Assembly (NCBI RefSeq): GCF_018691265.1 | Contig: NW_024881322.1 | Coordinates: 11,149,989 to 11,213,988, forward strand | Origin: Tyto alba | Taxonomy: Eukaryota; Chordata; Aves; Strigiformes; Tytonidae | DNA length: 64,000 nt | Direction of reading: 5' to 3' | Shown: in pieces, positions 1 through 12,319 of the stretch | How positions within the stretch are numbered: position 1 is the stretch's first letter | How the letters are laid out: the number at the start of each line of letters is the position of its first letter | The notes under the pieces: generated by a model | The model's input: the letters and a program-made list of their open reading frames with translations, nothing else | What the model was told of the DNA's origin: nothing | The model's database searches: none | Translations under genes and position numbers: made by a program

Positions 1-682
1 TGTGCCTTTATAAACCTCAGTAACTTTAGAGCCTTTTTTACCCACTAAAGAAATACATGCTTCTACCAGCTTTGCCTTATTGTGATTTAAGGGTGGTTTC
101 AAGGTAGCTAGCTAACAGCATGAACTTCAGCTTCTATAAGAGGGTGGTCTGTAAAACTAAGCAGCTCAAGCTTTTTCCTGGTGCTCAGCATCCAAACACC
201 TTTCTCAGATATAACCAATGTACATTAGTGCAAAAAAAAGATGCACACACGAGTGTGTCCCTCCATCAAGCTGCACAAGCTGGTAATGCACATGTATGCA
301 AGTGTCTTCTGGTAAGATTCATGGTTTGGTTAGGTTAGGAAGAAGAATGTGCACTGAACATGAAGGGTCCACACTCAAGTTTGAGAGCAATGCAGTCAGC
401 TCAATTTGTGCTGTTCTTTGCCTCCTCACCAAACTCATATTCCATGTCTGAATTTACCCACAAAAGTTTTGGAAAAATTCTGGAATTTCTTGTGATTGTT
501 TATTTCAGATAAAGAAATTAAGTCACAGAAAACACAAACAGTATTCTTTCACTTAAGCATGTGCTTTATTTGGAAGACATAATCTTAAAAATAAAGCTGT
601 TTAGAAATGCGTTTTGCTTGGTTTATCCAAGTAGATCTGAATGTTTGGCTTGGAAAAGCAGCCATCATCAGTTTAGGACAGC
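1..682. other. AT-rich noncoding sequence
   Basis: No gene, transposon end or long repeat is recognised here. The open frame near 120-338 has no recognisable domain and is likely chance. The sequence is ordinary AT-rich single-copy DNA leading into the coding remnant that starts near 683. Confidence 0.5.
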
Positions 683-1196
683 ATGGCACTGTCTACTGAG
701 GAGCAATGACTTCAAAGTTAGCTGAATTAGATATGATGAACCGGCCTGAAGCTGCCAGTGAGTTCATTAAAGCATACCATGCAAAACTCTGCCTAGCCAG
801 AAGAGCTGGAAGAGCCAGATGTGGCTGGAAACAAAAAGCATAGCTAGTTCAGGTCAACCAGAAAAAAGTCTGTTGAGACAAACTCTTTGGACACATCTGT
901 CAACCTGGACGTTCTTGTCCATGTCCTGTAAGTGCAACATGAGAAGCTGGAAAAAAAAAAACACAGAGGAACAGGAGTTTGAAGCCACTTTAAAGAATCA
1001 AAGGCATCTTGGTGTTGAAAAAGCAGCTGAGTCTGAACACAAGAGCAAACTGCAATTGTGGGGACAGGAAAAAAAACAGCTGGAAAAAGACAAAGCAAGG
1101 GGGAGGCCAAGCAAGGGCAGAAAACTAAGTTGCTGGAGAGGCAGAGGCAGCACCCAATAGCCCAGGACCCGCCTGCTGACTGCACTGTCCACCTCT
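683..1196 (+). pseudogene. frame-broken remnant of a coiled-coil-like coding sequence
   Basis: Several short plus-strand frames in succession read like pieces of one charged, helix-rich protein. A start at 683 gives MALSTEEQ before a stop at 707. The frame from 706 reads ELDMMNRPEAASEFIKAYHA and stops at 841. The frame from 803 reads EELEEPDVAGNKKHS and later NSLDTSVNLDVLVHVL, with in-frame stops at 845 and 929. After an A11 run at 951-961 another frame reads EEQEFEATLKNQRHL and SEHKSKLQL, followed by QEKKQLEKDKAR. From 1103 a further frame reads EAKQGQKTKLLERQRQ. The repeated Glu/Lys/Gln/Leu pattern resembles a coiled coil. I do not recognise the parent gene. No flanking duplication or 3' poly-A tail was seen, so retrocopy versus decayed exon is open. 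Chance similarity is the main alternative. Confidence 0.38.
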
Positions 1197-1244
1197 GAGA
1201 GCCAGTGCTCACCTTCTCCTTTCCTGTGGAGTCTCTCATGTGTT

Positions 1245-3824
1245 ATGCACTAACAGAAGTAGCAGAAATACCACTAGATACCCGTTTTGATTTTTAAGTA
1301 TGAATGAGGAGGACAGGAGGGATGGTGTAAGCTATTATCAAGACTCTAAGCCCAGGTGTTGTGCCAGATGTTTGAAGAATCACTGTTGTTAAAATTTCAA
1401 CAGATTTATCTGAAAGCAACCATTTTTGCAAAATATGCTTTGAGAAGAGGAGGGATAAAGAAGGGAAGATGCAAGAAGAAAACTATCACCAGAATGAATT
1501 GCTAAATGAAAATGAGTGGGAATTTTTCAACTAAATGCTTTCTCTGTGATTCACTGATTCACAGAAATGAAACTTTTCACAGCATGACTATGACTAAGCA
1601 TTTCTCAGGTAGAGGCCCTTGGGTACAGTGCAGACCTCCTGAGCAGACAGGAGAGAAACCCATCCCACTACTTAGTAGTGCAGACACAGAAATTACCTAA
1701 ATTCAGCCCACTTGCTCTGGGCTTCTATTTCTTATTAAGCACCCCCACCAGCAGGCTATGCAGCAAGAATTTTACCTGCTTTTCTTACAATGACTCTGTG
1801 TTTGTGCCGGCGTAGATGCACACATGAAAACCCCAACATAATATATAATCTCTTCCTTGTGCGGCATAGGAACATTCCTCTTATATCTCAAAAACTTCAG
1901 AGGCTGAGGAAAAACATTTTCTACTCAGCTCTATTAATAAGTTAAATAAAACTAATAATCATATCTATTAAGCACTAAACACCCATTTAGCTCTTCCAGT
2001 TAACTGGTCTGGAACACATCTAAATTAAAGCAGGCTAGTGCAAATATATTAATACAATAACAATAGCATGAACATCCTTGTAAATCAGAGCTGATCAGGT
2101 GCCAAGCAGGCTTGCAGCTATTTTACAGCTTTCACCTTTGTTTTGTTCAAGTTAGTGTGAAAAAGAAAACTCTTATCTTTGACCTTATGAAGCAGCCTTC
2201 ATATATAAACATGAAGATTTCTGAGTATAATTTTCACTAAGATGAATTTGCTACTGATGGTGTACAAAATACATCATATGGGTATTTCCTCAGGGTGAAA
2301 TATTTTTTAAGTCGGTGTACATCAAAGAAAAACACTTGGAAAAGTGGCTGTTTGGCATGGTATCTGGGATTTCTTCAGCCAAATGGAAAAAGTACAATTG
2401 TATGAAAGGGTGTGGAGAGCTACACGTATTTTAACACACATCTCACACATGCTCCCAAAAGCTTTTTAAAAGTAAATGTACATTTTACAAGTGTATATAC
2501 TGAGAGAAAACATCATCTTCTAGGTTTGTTTTTGCATATTTAGAACAAAACCACAATAATATCTCTGAAATTCCAGAAGCATGAACAAGATCAACATCTT
2601 AACAGTGAAAACGTAATTGTGTTTACAGAACAATACCTTTTCTTACCTTATATCTATTTTGTATCTTCTTTATATCTTAGGAAAGCTCACTGTTGTTTTT
2701 TCATCCCATTCAATGATGAACGAAGGTAGCATGTAGAGATTTAAGACATTTAATCCAAGCTTAACCACTTATCTTCTATTTCTAATATTGCTAATGAGTA
2801 GCCTGTCAGGTAGTGGAAAATTATCTTTACAATTAGAGACTTCACTTCAACCTAATTTTCTTCTGCAGGATGTTTTAGATGTGCCCTGAAATCAATGGCA
2901 TTATGATGTAATAATTTAAAAGTGGGGTAAAAAAAAGATTGAGTTAAATGTAGCCAGATCTTTTGAAGGAAGGAAAATAGAACAGTAGTAAAACAGTTGA
3001 GTTTTTAATAAGTCATTTTAATGCTCACTTTGAGAAATATATGAGTCCTGGAAGGTTGTAAGGTGACTAAAACTGAATTCTGAGAAAATTAATCTAGCAC
3101 TGAAAGAATCTGGAAAGTTAATTCTTTGTCTACATTACAAATTCAACCACATGGAGAGAAGCCTAGATACAACAGATGCGTGTACTGGCACAATGTCCAT
3201 TTAGCCATTTTATTCTTGTTCAGAAAGGCTGAAGACAGTTAAATAAATGTCCTCATGGCTCATAGAGTTAAAAAAAAAAAAAATTAAATCCCTAAATCCT
3301 TTCATTTTCTTAATAGATCTACCTGAAAATTCCCAAATCACGTCTCACAAATATTTGTTCACATCCTGAAATCATACTTTGTTCCATTCTCCTGCTTTAT
3401 TCATGAACATTGACACTTGCAATTTTTTGTCTGCACATGTGTTTGGGGAACATCTGTTTTTTGTTCCCATGTGACTGAGATTATCTATGTATCTATGCAT
3501 GAAGAAGGAAACTGGTTATCTGCTACTTTATACGTTCAAGTCAGAAGGAGCAGGGACCTAATACAGGGGCACTGACCGTTTGTCTTGCATAGCTGGTGAA
3601 ATGTCTGATTTTCACATAATGCATATCTTCAGCAAGTAGATATCAAAACACTGTATTGAAGGAGGCAGGTATCATCATCACCATCTTGGAAACAGAAAAA
3701 AAGTGAAAAAAGGCTCCCTGAGTTGGTCAAGATAAGTCACCAGATCAGTGGGAGAGCTTCACATAAACAATAGCTCTCCTGCATACTAGTTCACGTTTCT
3801 CTCCTTTGATCTACGCTATCTTCC

Positions 3825-3858
<34 letters not shown>

Positions 3859-5140
3859 TCAAATAAGTTTTTTCAAATAACTAGTTTGAAATCAATAAGA
3901 AAATAAAGAAGTTATTCAGCAAGTGATTGATTACATCGGATAAATTTGGGGCAACAAATAATTTCATCAGCACATCCTGTCTAAGTATACAATTTCATTT
4001 GAATGATGATTGATAAAGGAACTTGGACATCAGTCAGCATACAAGACCCCGTAGCAGTAACATTTATTTTTTCCATCACTGAAGATAGCACTATTTCCTA
4101 CAGTGTTTGTGTTTCAGCAAGACAGAATTTTGTTCCACAACAGATTCTTTAAAACTGTGCAAGTTCTCACAGATGCCCACCATAAATGCACTAGAATATA
4201 CTTGATAATAATGTTTATTTGCTACAAGTCATGTCTGTGATTACCACTCCTGCCAGGCACAGCGTAAGAATATGTTTAGCTACAGATTTGATGGAGGCAG
4301 CTGGGTTTTTGTAACAAAGGGCTTTTTTCCTTCCCAAATTCTGTTTTTTAAAAGTGGCTGGTATTGTACAGCAAAAGCAATTGTGGCAGAATGAAAGTTT
4401 CTGCTTTTTATCCCCGTTTCTATTTACCTGTCTGCAAAACAATCTAAATTTTCACTGCAATTCTCCTTGACATTTCCCTTATCTATTTTCCTTTCTCATT
4501 AGTCCGTCTCATGAGAAAATATGGGTGCAGAATACTAAATCAACTTTATGGTCAACACATCTGGTGCATATTGACAGACAGATTGTCCCCATATATAAGT
4601 CTTGGTTTTGAGGATTTTTTTTACTACAAGCATAAGAACATGTTCTTCCTGAACTAGAATATGTTCAAGAAAAACCTTTGCAAATGAAAGACAGTTATTC
4701 ACCTAAAAGGAAGCAGGTGGCATCATTATAGCAAAACAACATGAACACACAGAAGAGAAGAAAAATATATATTTTCTATCCCCTTTCTGAATATCTTGTT
4801 GGCTGGTTGATTTGTTTTACCTTTTCAATTATATATATGAAGTAATTTTCAATGAGAGGTGTACCAGGAGGAATTGGTCTATGTCCAAGCACTTGCAATT
4901 TTTTTTCATTTTGCCAAGGCAAAATACAGTATTGCCAGGGGTCAAGATCAAGAATCAGGCTTCATGGCTTCAGTTCCGAGGGACTAACTACCTTGATCAA
5001 TATGTTCAACAGGATGGGACTCTGATCTCAGCTGCAGTTTACAGATGTTTCCATGACACAGATAAACAGAATATGAAATTGAATTTATTTATACACTGTG
5101 TATCACTAAATACCTCATATTATGACGTTCATGACCCACC
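1245..5140. other. AT-rich noncoding sequence with simple repeats
   Basis: About 3.9 kb with no recognisable gene or transposon. It contains short A runs (for example around 3270-3283) and the long A28 tract listed separately. Open frames at 1506-1700, 4215-4442 (minus) and 4812-5150 have no domain, splice context or codon character that would support them. Confidence 0.5.
3828..3855. repeat. poly-A tract, A28
   Basis: An uninterrupted run of 28 A follows TTCCTAT. No recognisable LINE or SINE body lies upstream on the plus strand, so it is scored as a homopolymer microsatellite, not a retroposon tail. It is probably length-variable and error-prone in assemblies. Confidence 0.95.
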
Positions 5141-5162
5141 CATGGAATAGAGAGGTTTATGG

Positions 5163-5238
5163 TCCTCATTTGTCAGCCAGGAAACAGAAACCAAATGACT
5201 TGTCTGTAGTCACACAGAAAGTAAGAACTAAAAGATCG
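5163..5238 (-). mobile_element. MIR-like (CORE-SINE) fragment
   Basis: The plus strand reads as the reverse complement of a MIR core: a 'gaggaaactgaggcacagag'-type block (here with GGAAACAGAAACC), then ATGACTTGTCTGTAGTCACACAG followed by AAGTAAGAACT. The 'tgacttg...ggtcacacag.aagt' signature is typical of the antisense MIR core, so the element lies on the minus strand. It is short and diverged, as expected for an ancient amniote SINE. The assignment is from memory of the consensus; no alignment was run. Confidence 0.55.
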
Positions 5239-5768
5239 GAGAAGTCTTTCCCTGCTGAAGATACTGCCATGAGCCCTTGATCTTGACAAGAGTACTGTTC
5301 GTATTCAGATAGAAGATTCCACCCAAACTGGTGGCACCCACAGTGAATGTAACTGCTGCTTCTCCACTGCTGGCAGTTTTCTCCAAGTGCAGTGAGATGT
5401 GTTGGACCACTTTGAAAAGTTCCTACTAACTGCCAGCATGAGAAGAAGATGCATCTGAGGTCCTCGACGTTTCATAGTTCAGCTGTAAATATAACAAGAT
5501 ATAACAAGAGAATACAGAACAACAGTAAAATAAATTGAAAATAGAGAGGGGCAAAGAAGGTAGAGCAAATTGGTGTTTCTAAAATTATATGGTGATTTAC
5601 GTTAGTATCTGCTAGTCCCAAGTTTTAGACACCTCTCTACAGAAACTTGCAAATACAAACATGATATCAGATATGAGTAAGGGAATATGGATGTCTTAAA
5701 TAGATCATTCTCTTCTCTCACTTGCAAAGGTCCAATACAATGATTTGAACCCTACAGGAAATTCACAT

Positions 5769-6488
5769 TCACAGAATCACAGAATGGTTGAGGTTGGAAG
5801 GTACCTCTTGAGGTCATCTTGTCCAACACCATGCTTAAGCAGGGTCATCTAGAGCTGGTTGCTCAGGATCAAGTCCAAGCAGCTTTCAAATATCAGATGG
5901 AGATACTCTCACAGTAAAAATGTGTTTTCTGATGTTCAGAGGGAACCTCCTGTGTTTCAGTTTGTGCCCACTGCCTCTGGTCCTGTCACTGGGCACCACT
6001 GAAAAGAGCCTGGCTCCACCCTCTTCACATAGTCCCTTCAGGTATTTCCACACACTGATGAGATCCTCCTTTTTTTCAGGATTAACAGTTCCAGGTCTCT
6101 CAGCCTTTCCTCACAGAACAGATGCTCCAGACTCTTAATCATCTTTGTGGCCCTTCGTTGGACTCCCTCCAATGTGTCCATCTTTCTCTTGTGCTGGGGA
6201 GCCCAAAACTAGACACGGTGCTCCAGGTGTCGCCTCACCAGTGCTGAATAGAAGGGAAGGATCACCTTCCATGACCTGCTGGTAACACTCCTGTTAATGC
6301 AGCCCAGGACACCATTTGCCTTCTTTTCTGCAATGCAGAATTGCTGGATCATATTCAATTTGGTGTCCACCAGGACATTCAGGTCCTTTTCTGCAGAGCT
6401 GCTTTCCAGCTGGGCAGCCCCACTATGCCGGTGCCTGGGGTAGTTCTTCCCCAGCTGCAGCTGCAGGACTGCACTTCCTTTTGTTAAT
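5769..6488 (-). mobile_element. CR1 LINE, 5'-truncated 3' portion
   Basis: CR1 is the main avian non-LTR retrotransposon and is usually 5'-truncated. On the plus strand the copy begins with two 8-bp units TCACAGAA (5769-5784), the complement of the CR1 3' terminal repeat. It continues through the diagnostic blocks GGTTGAGGTTGGAAGG, GTCATCTTGTCCAACACCATG, the 'cctctggtcctgtcactgggcaccactgaaaagagcctggctcc' region and the 'gcccttcgttggactccctcc' region. It fades near 6488. The part present covers the end of ORF2 and the 3' UTR, read backwards. No intact reading frame survives and target-site duplications were not resolved. Confidence 0.93.
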
Positions 6489-7926
6489 CTACTGTAGAAC
6501 TAAAGATGAGAAAGAAATTCTTGAAGTCATTGGAATCCATAATTATTCAATTTTGGGTAAGTCCTCTGAAATGCTGTTTATGAAGGCAAACTCTAATCAC
6601 TTCTTTTTATATAAAAAAGTCACTATTTCAGAGCAACAGTAGAAAATCTAAGTTCATGTATAACCACACTTCAGAAACAAATACTGATTTCATTTGCCTG
6701 AAACCATCTGAAATTTAGATATCCATTTATTTTCATAAGCTCAAAGACTCTAGAAAGAGATTTATTATGCTACGTATTTTTTGTTCTGCAAAAATACCAA
6801 TTTGTCAAGATTCAAAGATGAAAAATATCACCTTATGTTTAATTTGACAGGACACAGATGAAATAGCTTAATTTCAGCATTAAAGTGCATAATTTTCTGA
6901 TTTTCAAGACCCAAAACATCCTCAGTCATTGTCTGCAACTTTCTAAAGAACAGTATTTTTTAGAAGACTGATAAAATGATTTGTTAATTTACCCAAGCAG
7001 TGGACAAAAGTTTCTGACCCTAAGACTTGCTTTCCATGATTTTAATCTGGCTATGACATTCCAAAGTTCCTGCATCCTCTTTCCCACCCACAAAGTGAGA
7101 CCCTTAGTCCCTTGACCCCTTTGACTCCATGACGCTATCAACATCATTTCACAGCCTTGTTTCACTTCCAAATCTGCCACAAAGCTCCGGGAAGCACTCA
7201 AGGGCTCAGAAGCCAAGCTGTAGTTATCTGTCATCTTAGCAGACTTTCTCACTTTAAAATCAATCTTTGGTTGGATGTAATTTGTGTAAGCAGCAATCAC
7301 AGCCTTCTTCCAATGTTTATTGCTCGCTGTCTACTTGCTGTAGAGCCAGATTGGGAAACTGAAGAAGTATGCCAGTGAAGTATATTGGAAGAATGTAAAT
7401 CAGAAGTGGAGAAGAAAACACGCACCTCATTTTTCAATACATACTTTTAGACTGAAGTCAAACACATCCAAAAGTCACCTGCCATTTTAATTTCCTATAA
7501 AGACTACCCCAAAGTTCATAGACTAATTTTTAAAACAAACAAATACAAAGCTGTCTGTAGATGCATTATAATTTAAGTGTGACAGATCTACTAAAGTTGA
7601 TAAGCATGCCATTTCCTATACCACTCTCATTAGGAGTGGAAGGGGGTTTTGGGTGACTTTCAGATATTCTGTGTCTCTTCTTCAACACCAATGGGATTTG
7701 GCAATTCTCAGCAACTGGGATGAGATACTCAGCTATTTGCAGGACCGAACCTATAATGATCAGTAGACAGAAAAATTGATAAGCCAATGTTTTAAAAATA
7801 CATATGTCAGTGTAATTTGGGTAGGTGTAGCTGTTCACAGAACACATCAGAACTGTACCTTAAAAACACACCTCTCGGTACAGTTATTCAGGTATTGGAA
7901 GTGGCAGTGGGTTTAGCACACAGGTA
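6489..7926. other. noncoding sequence, nothing recognised
   Basis: AT-rich sequence after the CR1 copy. Overlapping open frames on both strands around 6989-7378 and 7566-7847 lack domains or conserved-looking codon bias. No transposon signature was recognised. Confidence 0.5.
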
Positions 7927-8100
7927 TGCATGTTCTCTGAGTAGGGCAAGAGAGAAAGGGAGAAGAATAAGGGGAGGGTGAGGATAAGGTAAAAGGAAAA
8001 AGGAGAGGAGAGCAGAGAAAGAAAAGAAAGAATATTCCCATAGGCTCAAAGAGGAAAGATGAGAAAGATGTGAAGAACAAGTTAAAGAGATGAAAAAAAT
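7927..8100 (+). repeat. purine-rich (GA) tract
   Basis: About 170 bases are dominated by A and G on the plus strand, with near-pure purine runs at roughly 7944-8030 (GGGAGAAGAATAAGGGGAGG and following) and 8046-8100. The strand asymmetry is strong but there is no fixed repeat unit. Such mirror-like homopurine stretches can form triplex DNA and often stall sequencing. Several open frames on the complementary strand (Ser/Leu/Phe-rich) arise only from this bias. Confidence 0.75.
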
Positions 8101-8318
8101 ACAGTTGTATAATGACAGCTTTGTCAGACCATGAAAATATATCAAATCAACAACACTGCAAGGTAATATGCATCTCTTTTGAGTCAAATCTTGCAAATCT
8201 TACTTAGGCAAAAAGTATATTGCAGTGAATGCTGAATAGGATTTCCAAATTTCACCATTTACTAGCAGAATTTATAGTTATTATTCTCATCTCTTTTTCA
8301 CTGACACTGAAATTCCAT

Positions 8319-8387
8319 GTGAAATCCTAGCTTCATTGAAGTTAATGCCAAAACTCTCTTTGACTCTAATGGGCTCAGAATTTCTGC
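8319..8387. repeat. ancient palindromic interspersed repeat, copy 1
   Basis: An imperfect inverted repeat: GTGAAATCCTAG then CTTCATTGAAGTTAATG, a short AT spacer, then TTTGACTCTAATGGG and CTCAGAATTTC. The two halves match the reverse complements GAAGTCAATGG / CCATTGACTTC with scattered changes. Two further segments in this window (29887-29952, 18576-18625) share this architecture. I know similar sequences from bird, turtle and crocodile genomes but cannot name the family with certainty. Confidence 0.6.
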
Positions 8388-8389
8388 AT

Positions 8390-10410
8390 CATATATTAAG
8401 TAGCTTACAGGAGTATAACTTATTACTTTTAAAACATATATTGCAACACACCCAGTACAAGAGCACAGGATAAAAGGAAATGAAAGACTTTTGAGATCTT
8501 TAATCCTAATTGTCCTAGTTAGCAAAACTACAACCATATTTTCGTGCACACTTTGAGATGGTGTGAGTGCTGCTGCCAAAAAAAAAGTCAACCTAACCAT
8601 TTTTGCTGGATGGTTTCTAATGTGAATTCATTCTCTGATTCAACTTGCTGCATGCTTGTGAGGCTGAAGGGAGGGAGAAATATCGAGTCAGGGACAAATG
8701 TCTGCCTATGAGGGGTAAGCATGACTTCCTTTAGTGGAAATTATGGTTTGTTCCAGCTTAAAGTGTTTTTGAAATTGTGATGGCAGAGGGCTCAGGACCT
8801 CTGTTTTTACAAGTGGTCTCAAGGTACAAGCACCAGTAGGCAACAGCATGTCAAAACAGTGGATGAGAAATGTCAGTACCTATTTATGATGCATATGGCA
8901 GAAACAAGATAACTGAACTGTGCATCAGAAGAGCTCAGGCACTAGCCCTGGTGCTGCTGCTACGCTGAGGACTAGGTATCTTCAAGACTCCACGGTATTT
9001 GGGTCCCTGCTATGGAGGCAGCCATGAGCTTGCTCCGCCCAAGCAACTCCAAGCCCCTGACTTTAAGTTATTTATGAAACAGAAGCATGTAGCTACAGTC
9101 AGCCCTGCAAACATGAAAGGTCCATCAAAAGATAAAATATAGTAGCTTCTAGCCCACTTGGAGCACAGGCAGACCATGCTTATGCCTGCCCGCAAAAAGC
9201 AATGCAAATGTGGCCTTCTGTCTTTTTCTTCTGTCACTCGTCACTGGTCTGGTTTATTTGCACTGGGAGATCTTCATCACAGCAACCCTCTTACACTCCA
9301 GATCCTGCTTGGACCCCTCAGTCCTGCACAGCACCAGCAACAATTCCCCACTGCTCTCTCTCAGGAAAAGGAAGTTTTAATCTGATGTGTCTGAATAAGC
9401 TTGAACTGCAAAGCTGCAGGCAGCAGATAATTCCCTCTCCATCACCAGATTTATTTCCCAGTTTCCAGGGAGTGGAAGTCGAGGGTGAAAGCTGCAGCAG
9501 GTAGGACGAAGGAGTGCTGCTAATTATGAACCATGTGGGGGGCATGGATTTTCTTGCACTCAATACTACACAGCACCGTATTGCCTATGCGGCAGATCCA
9601 AATGGCAAAGCACAGTGATGTCTCTAACGACTCTAAGGAAGGCAGGAGATCCCCAAGAACATTTCAGTAGAGCTCCATTGACTTCAATAGGTCACAGCAA
9701 GAACTGCAGAAATTCACCCACTGAGAAACTAATAATGGATAGGGGTCGTTTTTACTCCCCTTCCTTTTCTACCTGCTCTTGAAGTAACTTAAATACAGGT
9801 AAGAAGGTGTGTATAAAAGAGGGAGAAAAATTAGAATTTAGAGGAGAAAAAAAATTGGGGGAGTTGGGAGGAAGGAAAGAGCTAGCAAATTAAATCTTGC
9901 CCTGATTATCTCACAGTTCTAATGATCTGAAAAGAGGGGGTGGAAGGAACAAGAAAGAGATCAAGGAGCTTAGGGTAAAGAATTAATTCATTGCTTCAAC
10001 TGTCTCTTATTCTTCAATGCAGAAAAAGAAATCAAGATTAAAAGTAAAAATTAAAGTGAAAGTTATTAGAATAATTAACTCATAATTACACTGTTGTGCT
10101 GATTTGTTTTTGTTCTAACTAAAGAAGTCCAAGAAATCCTTCTTCATCGAGTTAACATTTTTTTTTTTTTTTTTCAAAGCAAAAGCTCTTGGTGTGTACA
10201 ATTAAATGCCATTTGAAAGAGGAAGGAAGATTGGTGCTCAAACATATATCCCCTATATCATGGTAAGAAATTATGGATGTCCACTCAATTTGGACTATCT
10301 TTACAAGGCACTGCACTCTAGGAAACACCTCTCTCTGTGTAGCCCCTACAAGAAAGTACACTCCTAAACACGTGCTTGTAATGCAAAATTGGAAACCTGG
10401 CATGCAACTG
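8390..10410. other. noncoding sequence with purine-rich and poly-T patches
   Basis: No gene was recognised. A second purine-rich stretch lies at about 9808-9890, and a partial copy of the palindromic repeat motif (TCCATTGACTTCAATAGG) lies near 9674-9691. Both-strand open frames at 9010-9563 and 10152-10427 have no supporting features. Confidence 0.5.
10158..10174. repeat. poly-T tract, T17
   Basis: An uninterrupted run of 17 T in AT-rich sequence. No attached retroposon body was recognised. Confidence 0.95.
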
Positions 10411-10414
10411 AATT

Positions 10415-11152
10415 TCACAAAGCCCAAACACTGCTTCTGAAGAGGTGAAATTCCCCATGTGTTTCAGCGGAGCGCCACTGCCTTGGATGACCTCTGCCAG
10501 CGCAGCTCAAGTGCCTGTTTTTGATAACAAGAGAAAAGTGTGCGGCTCCAGCCCACCTCAGCTCCATCACCAACACACCTTTGGGCAATGCAGTGGCAGA
10601 TCTGTTGAGCTGCTTTCTGCTGGGGGGGCAGAAGGGGAAAGCAGCGGTGCCCCAGGCCACTGCCCCTGCTCGGTGGGGAAGCCCAGGCTGCTTCTCCTCC
10701 CGAGTGCCCCGCTGGGGGCAAAGCTGTTGGGGACCATGGGTGGAGACCCACTCAGGTACTGATCCTGATGGAGAAACCGCTTGCGTGCAACCACAGACAG
10801 TTTTAAATCTGCTAGTGAATCTGAGAGAGGTTACTCCTGGGCCTTGCAATGATTTGACAGCATGTACTATATGCATAATGTATATGACTAGTGCAGAGAC
10901 GGAGATGATGCAGTATACATATGAGTGCTGTACTGGAAAAGATATGCACCAGTTCGACTCGTCTAAATTAGAATCACATCGAAGCCACTGCTGAACACAC
11001 AATATACTGAGATCCCTCTGCAACAACCCAGAGGTGCATGATCTAGAGCCACAGCTAGTGCTGCTAGCTTCTCTGAAATACAAGGTGAAAAAATTTGTGA
11101 GGAAAAAAATATCGTAACCAGCCTTGCTAGCAAGACCCAAAGAGAACAGCAA
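10415..11152 (-). other. 245-codon open reading frame of doubtful coding status
   Basis: This is the longest open frame in the window. It runs from an ATG at 11152 to a stop at 10415 on the minus strand. The predicted protein has no domain I recognise. Its N-terminal third is hydrophobic and aromatic (SLGLASKAGYDIFFL, then YCIISVSALVIYIMHIV) and its C-terminal half is Pro/Arg/Ala-rich because the DNA there (10480-10760) is GC-richer. Other frames on both strands are also open across 10440-10990, which is typical of stop-poor GC-rich sequence and not of one real gene. No splice or promoter context supports it. It could be a transcribed noncoding segment, a young orphan gene, or chance, which I think most likely. 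Confidence 0.15.
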
Positions 11153-12318
11153 TATTATAGGATAAGGCTGGTGTCTGCTAATACAGTGATCAGCCCCACA
11201 AAAGTCCTGTGTTGGCTGCAGATAACACTAGCCTAGAATACACGGGATTTTGTTTATTACATCTGGTTATGTTATTTCTTTTAATATCTTATTATTGTCA
11301 TTGATGCTTTGGTTATGATACTTATGGTATGATATATTGTTAATTGTTATTATTGCTACTACTATTATTAATATTCTTGTTATAATCATCATCACTGTTA
11401 GAAACACTTTTAGGGAAAGTTGGTCATCTGAATCATCAGTAAATTTTGGCTTTTTAATCTTTTTTATATGTAGCTTACAATATGGAAATTTTTTACCCCC
11501 CTAGTAATCCTCATCATTGGGTATTTCATATCATCTACAGGCTACTCGCTCACCTAGGCTGCGTATTCCAGTACTGTGTCAAATTTGACTTGATGTGAGG
11601 AGTTCAAGGAATTGCAAAAAGAAGACTTGAAAGGAAACTGCTCAAGACACCAGTCGAACAGTATATGATAGACAGCCTTATGCATACAGTGGGACAAGTT
11701 TTCAAATTATGTAAATAGCTGTAGTTCTGTCAAAGCTAGTAGACCTGTACTGGAAGGTAGCAGAATATCTTATTAGACACAAAGAGGTTTTAAGGGGAAC
11801 TTTAATTTTCCAAATAACCTATCCTGGCTAGCTTGATTCAGGGATTTGAGAGCTGATCACTCCAGAAGAAAAAAAAAAAAACAAACCAAACCAAAATAGA
11901 TGCTGTATCATGGGAGTTTATGATATCTTTAGAGGTGGCACATTTTAAAAGTTGCTCCATAATGCAGTCATTTTTATTTCAGCTATTCCTCTGCACTCTT
12001 CAATTATTAAAGTTTAATGCACAGAATTCCTTGGGGAATTTCACATTTATTAACAAAGCATTTTATGTGCTAACAGAAAATCCCAAAATTAGGAGAAATC
12101 ATTTACAAGCAGACAACAGCTGTTACAGCATTAAAACTTTAATTGGCACCCCCTAACAGATCGTTGGACATTTCAGTCATCCTCTTAAGGATGCAATAAT
12201 CCTTATAATATTCAGAAAGAGAACAATTTGTAACAACAGGATTGTACATTAGCATAGATTGAGTGTGTATGCAGATGCAAATACATGTCTGTCCGAAACA
12301 GACAGTGCCCCGAGAGGA
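11153..12318. other. AT-rich noncoding sequence
   Basis: Includes a TTATTATT/ACTATTATTA-type low-complexity stretch at about 11285-11395 and an A14-like run near 11871-11882. No gene was recognised. The open frame at 11920-12156 has no domain. Confidence 0.5.
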
Positions 12319-12319
12319 C

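Noticed and set aside
3828..3855. A28 tract considered as a retroposon poly-A tail
   Set aside because: No LINE, SINE or processed-gene body is recognisable upstream, and avian CR1 does not leave poly-A tails.
5920..6642. Plus-strand open frames within the CR1 copy
   Set aside because: They read the antisense strand of the LINE 3' region and are not gene-like.
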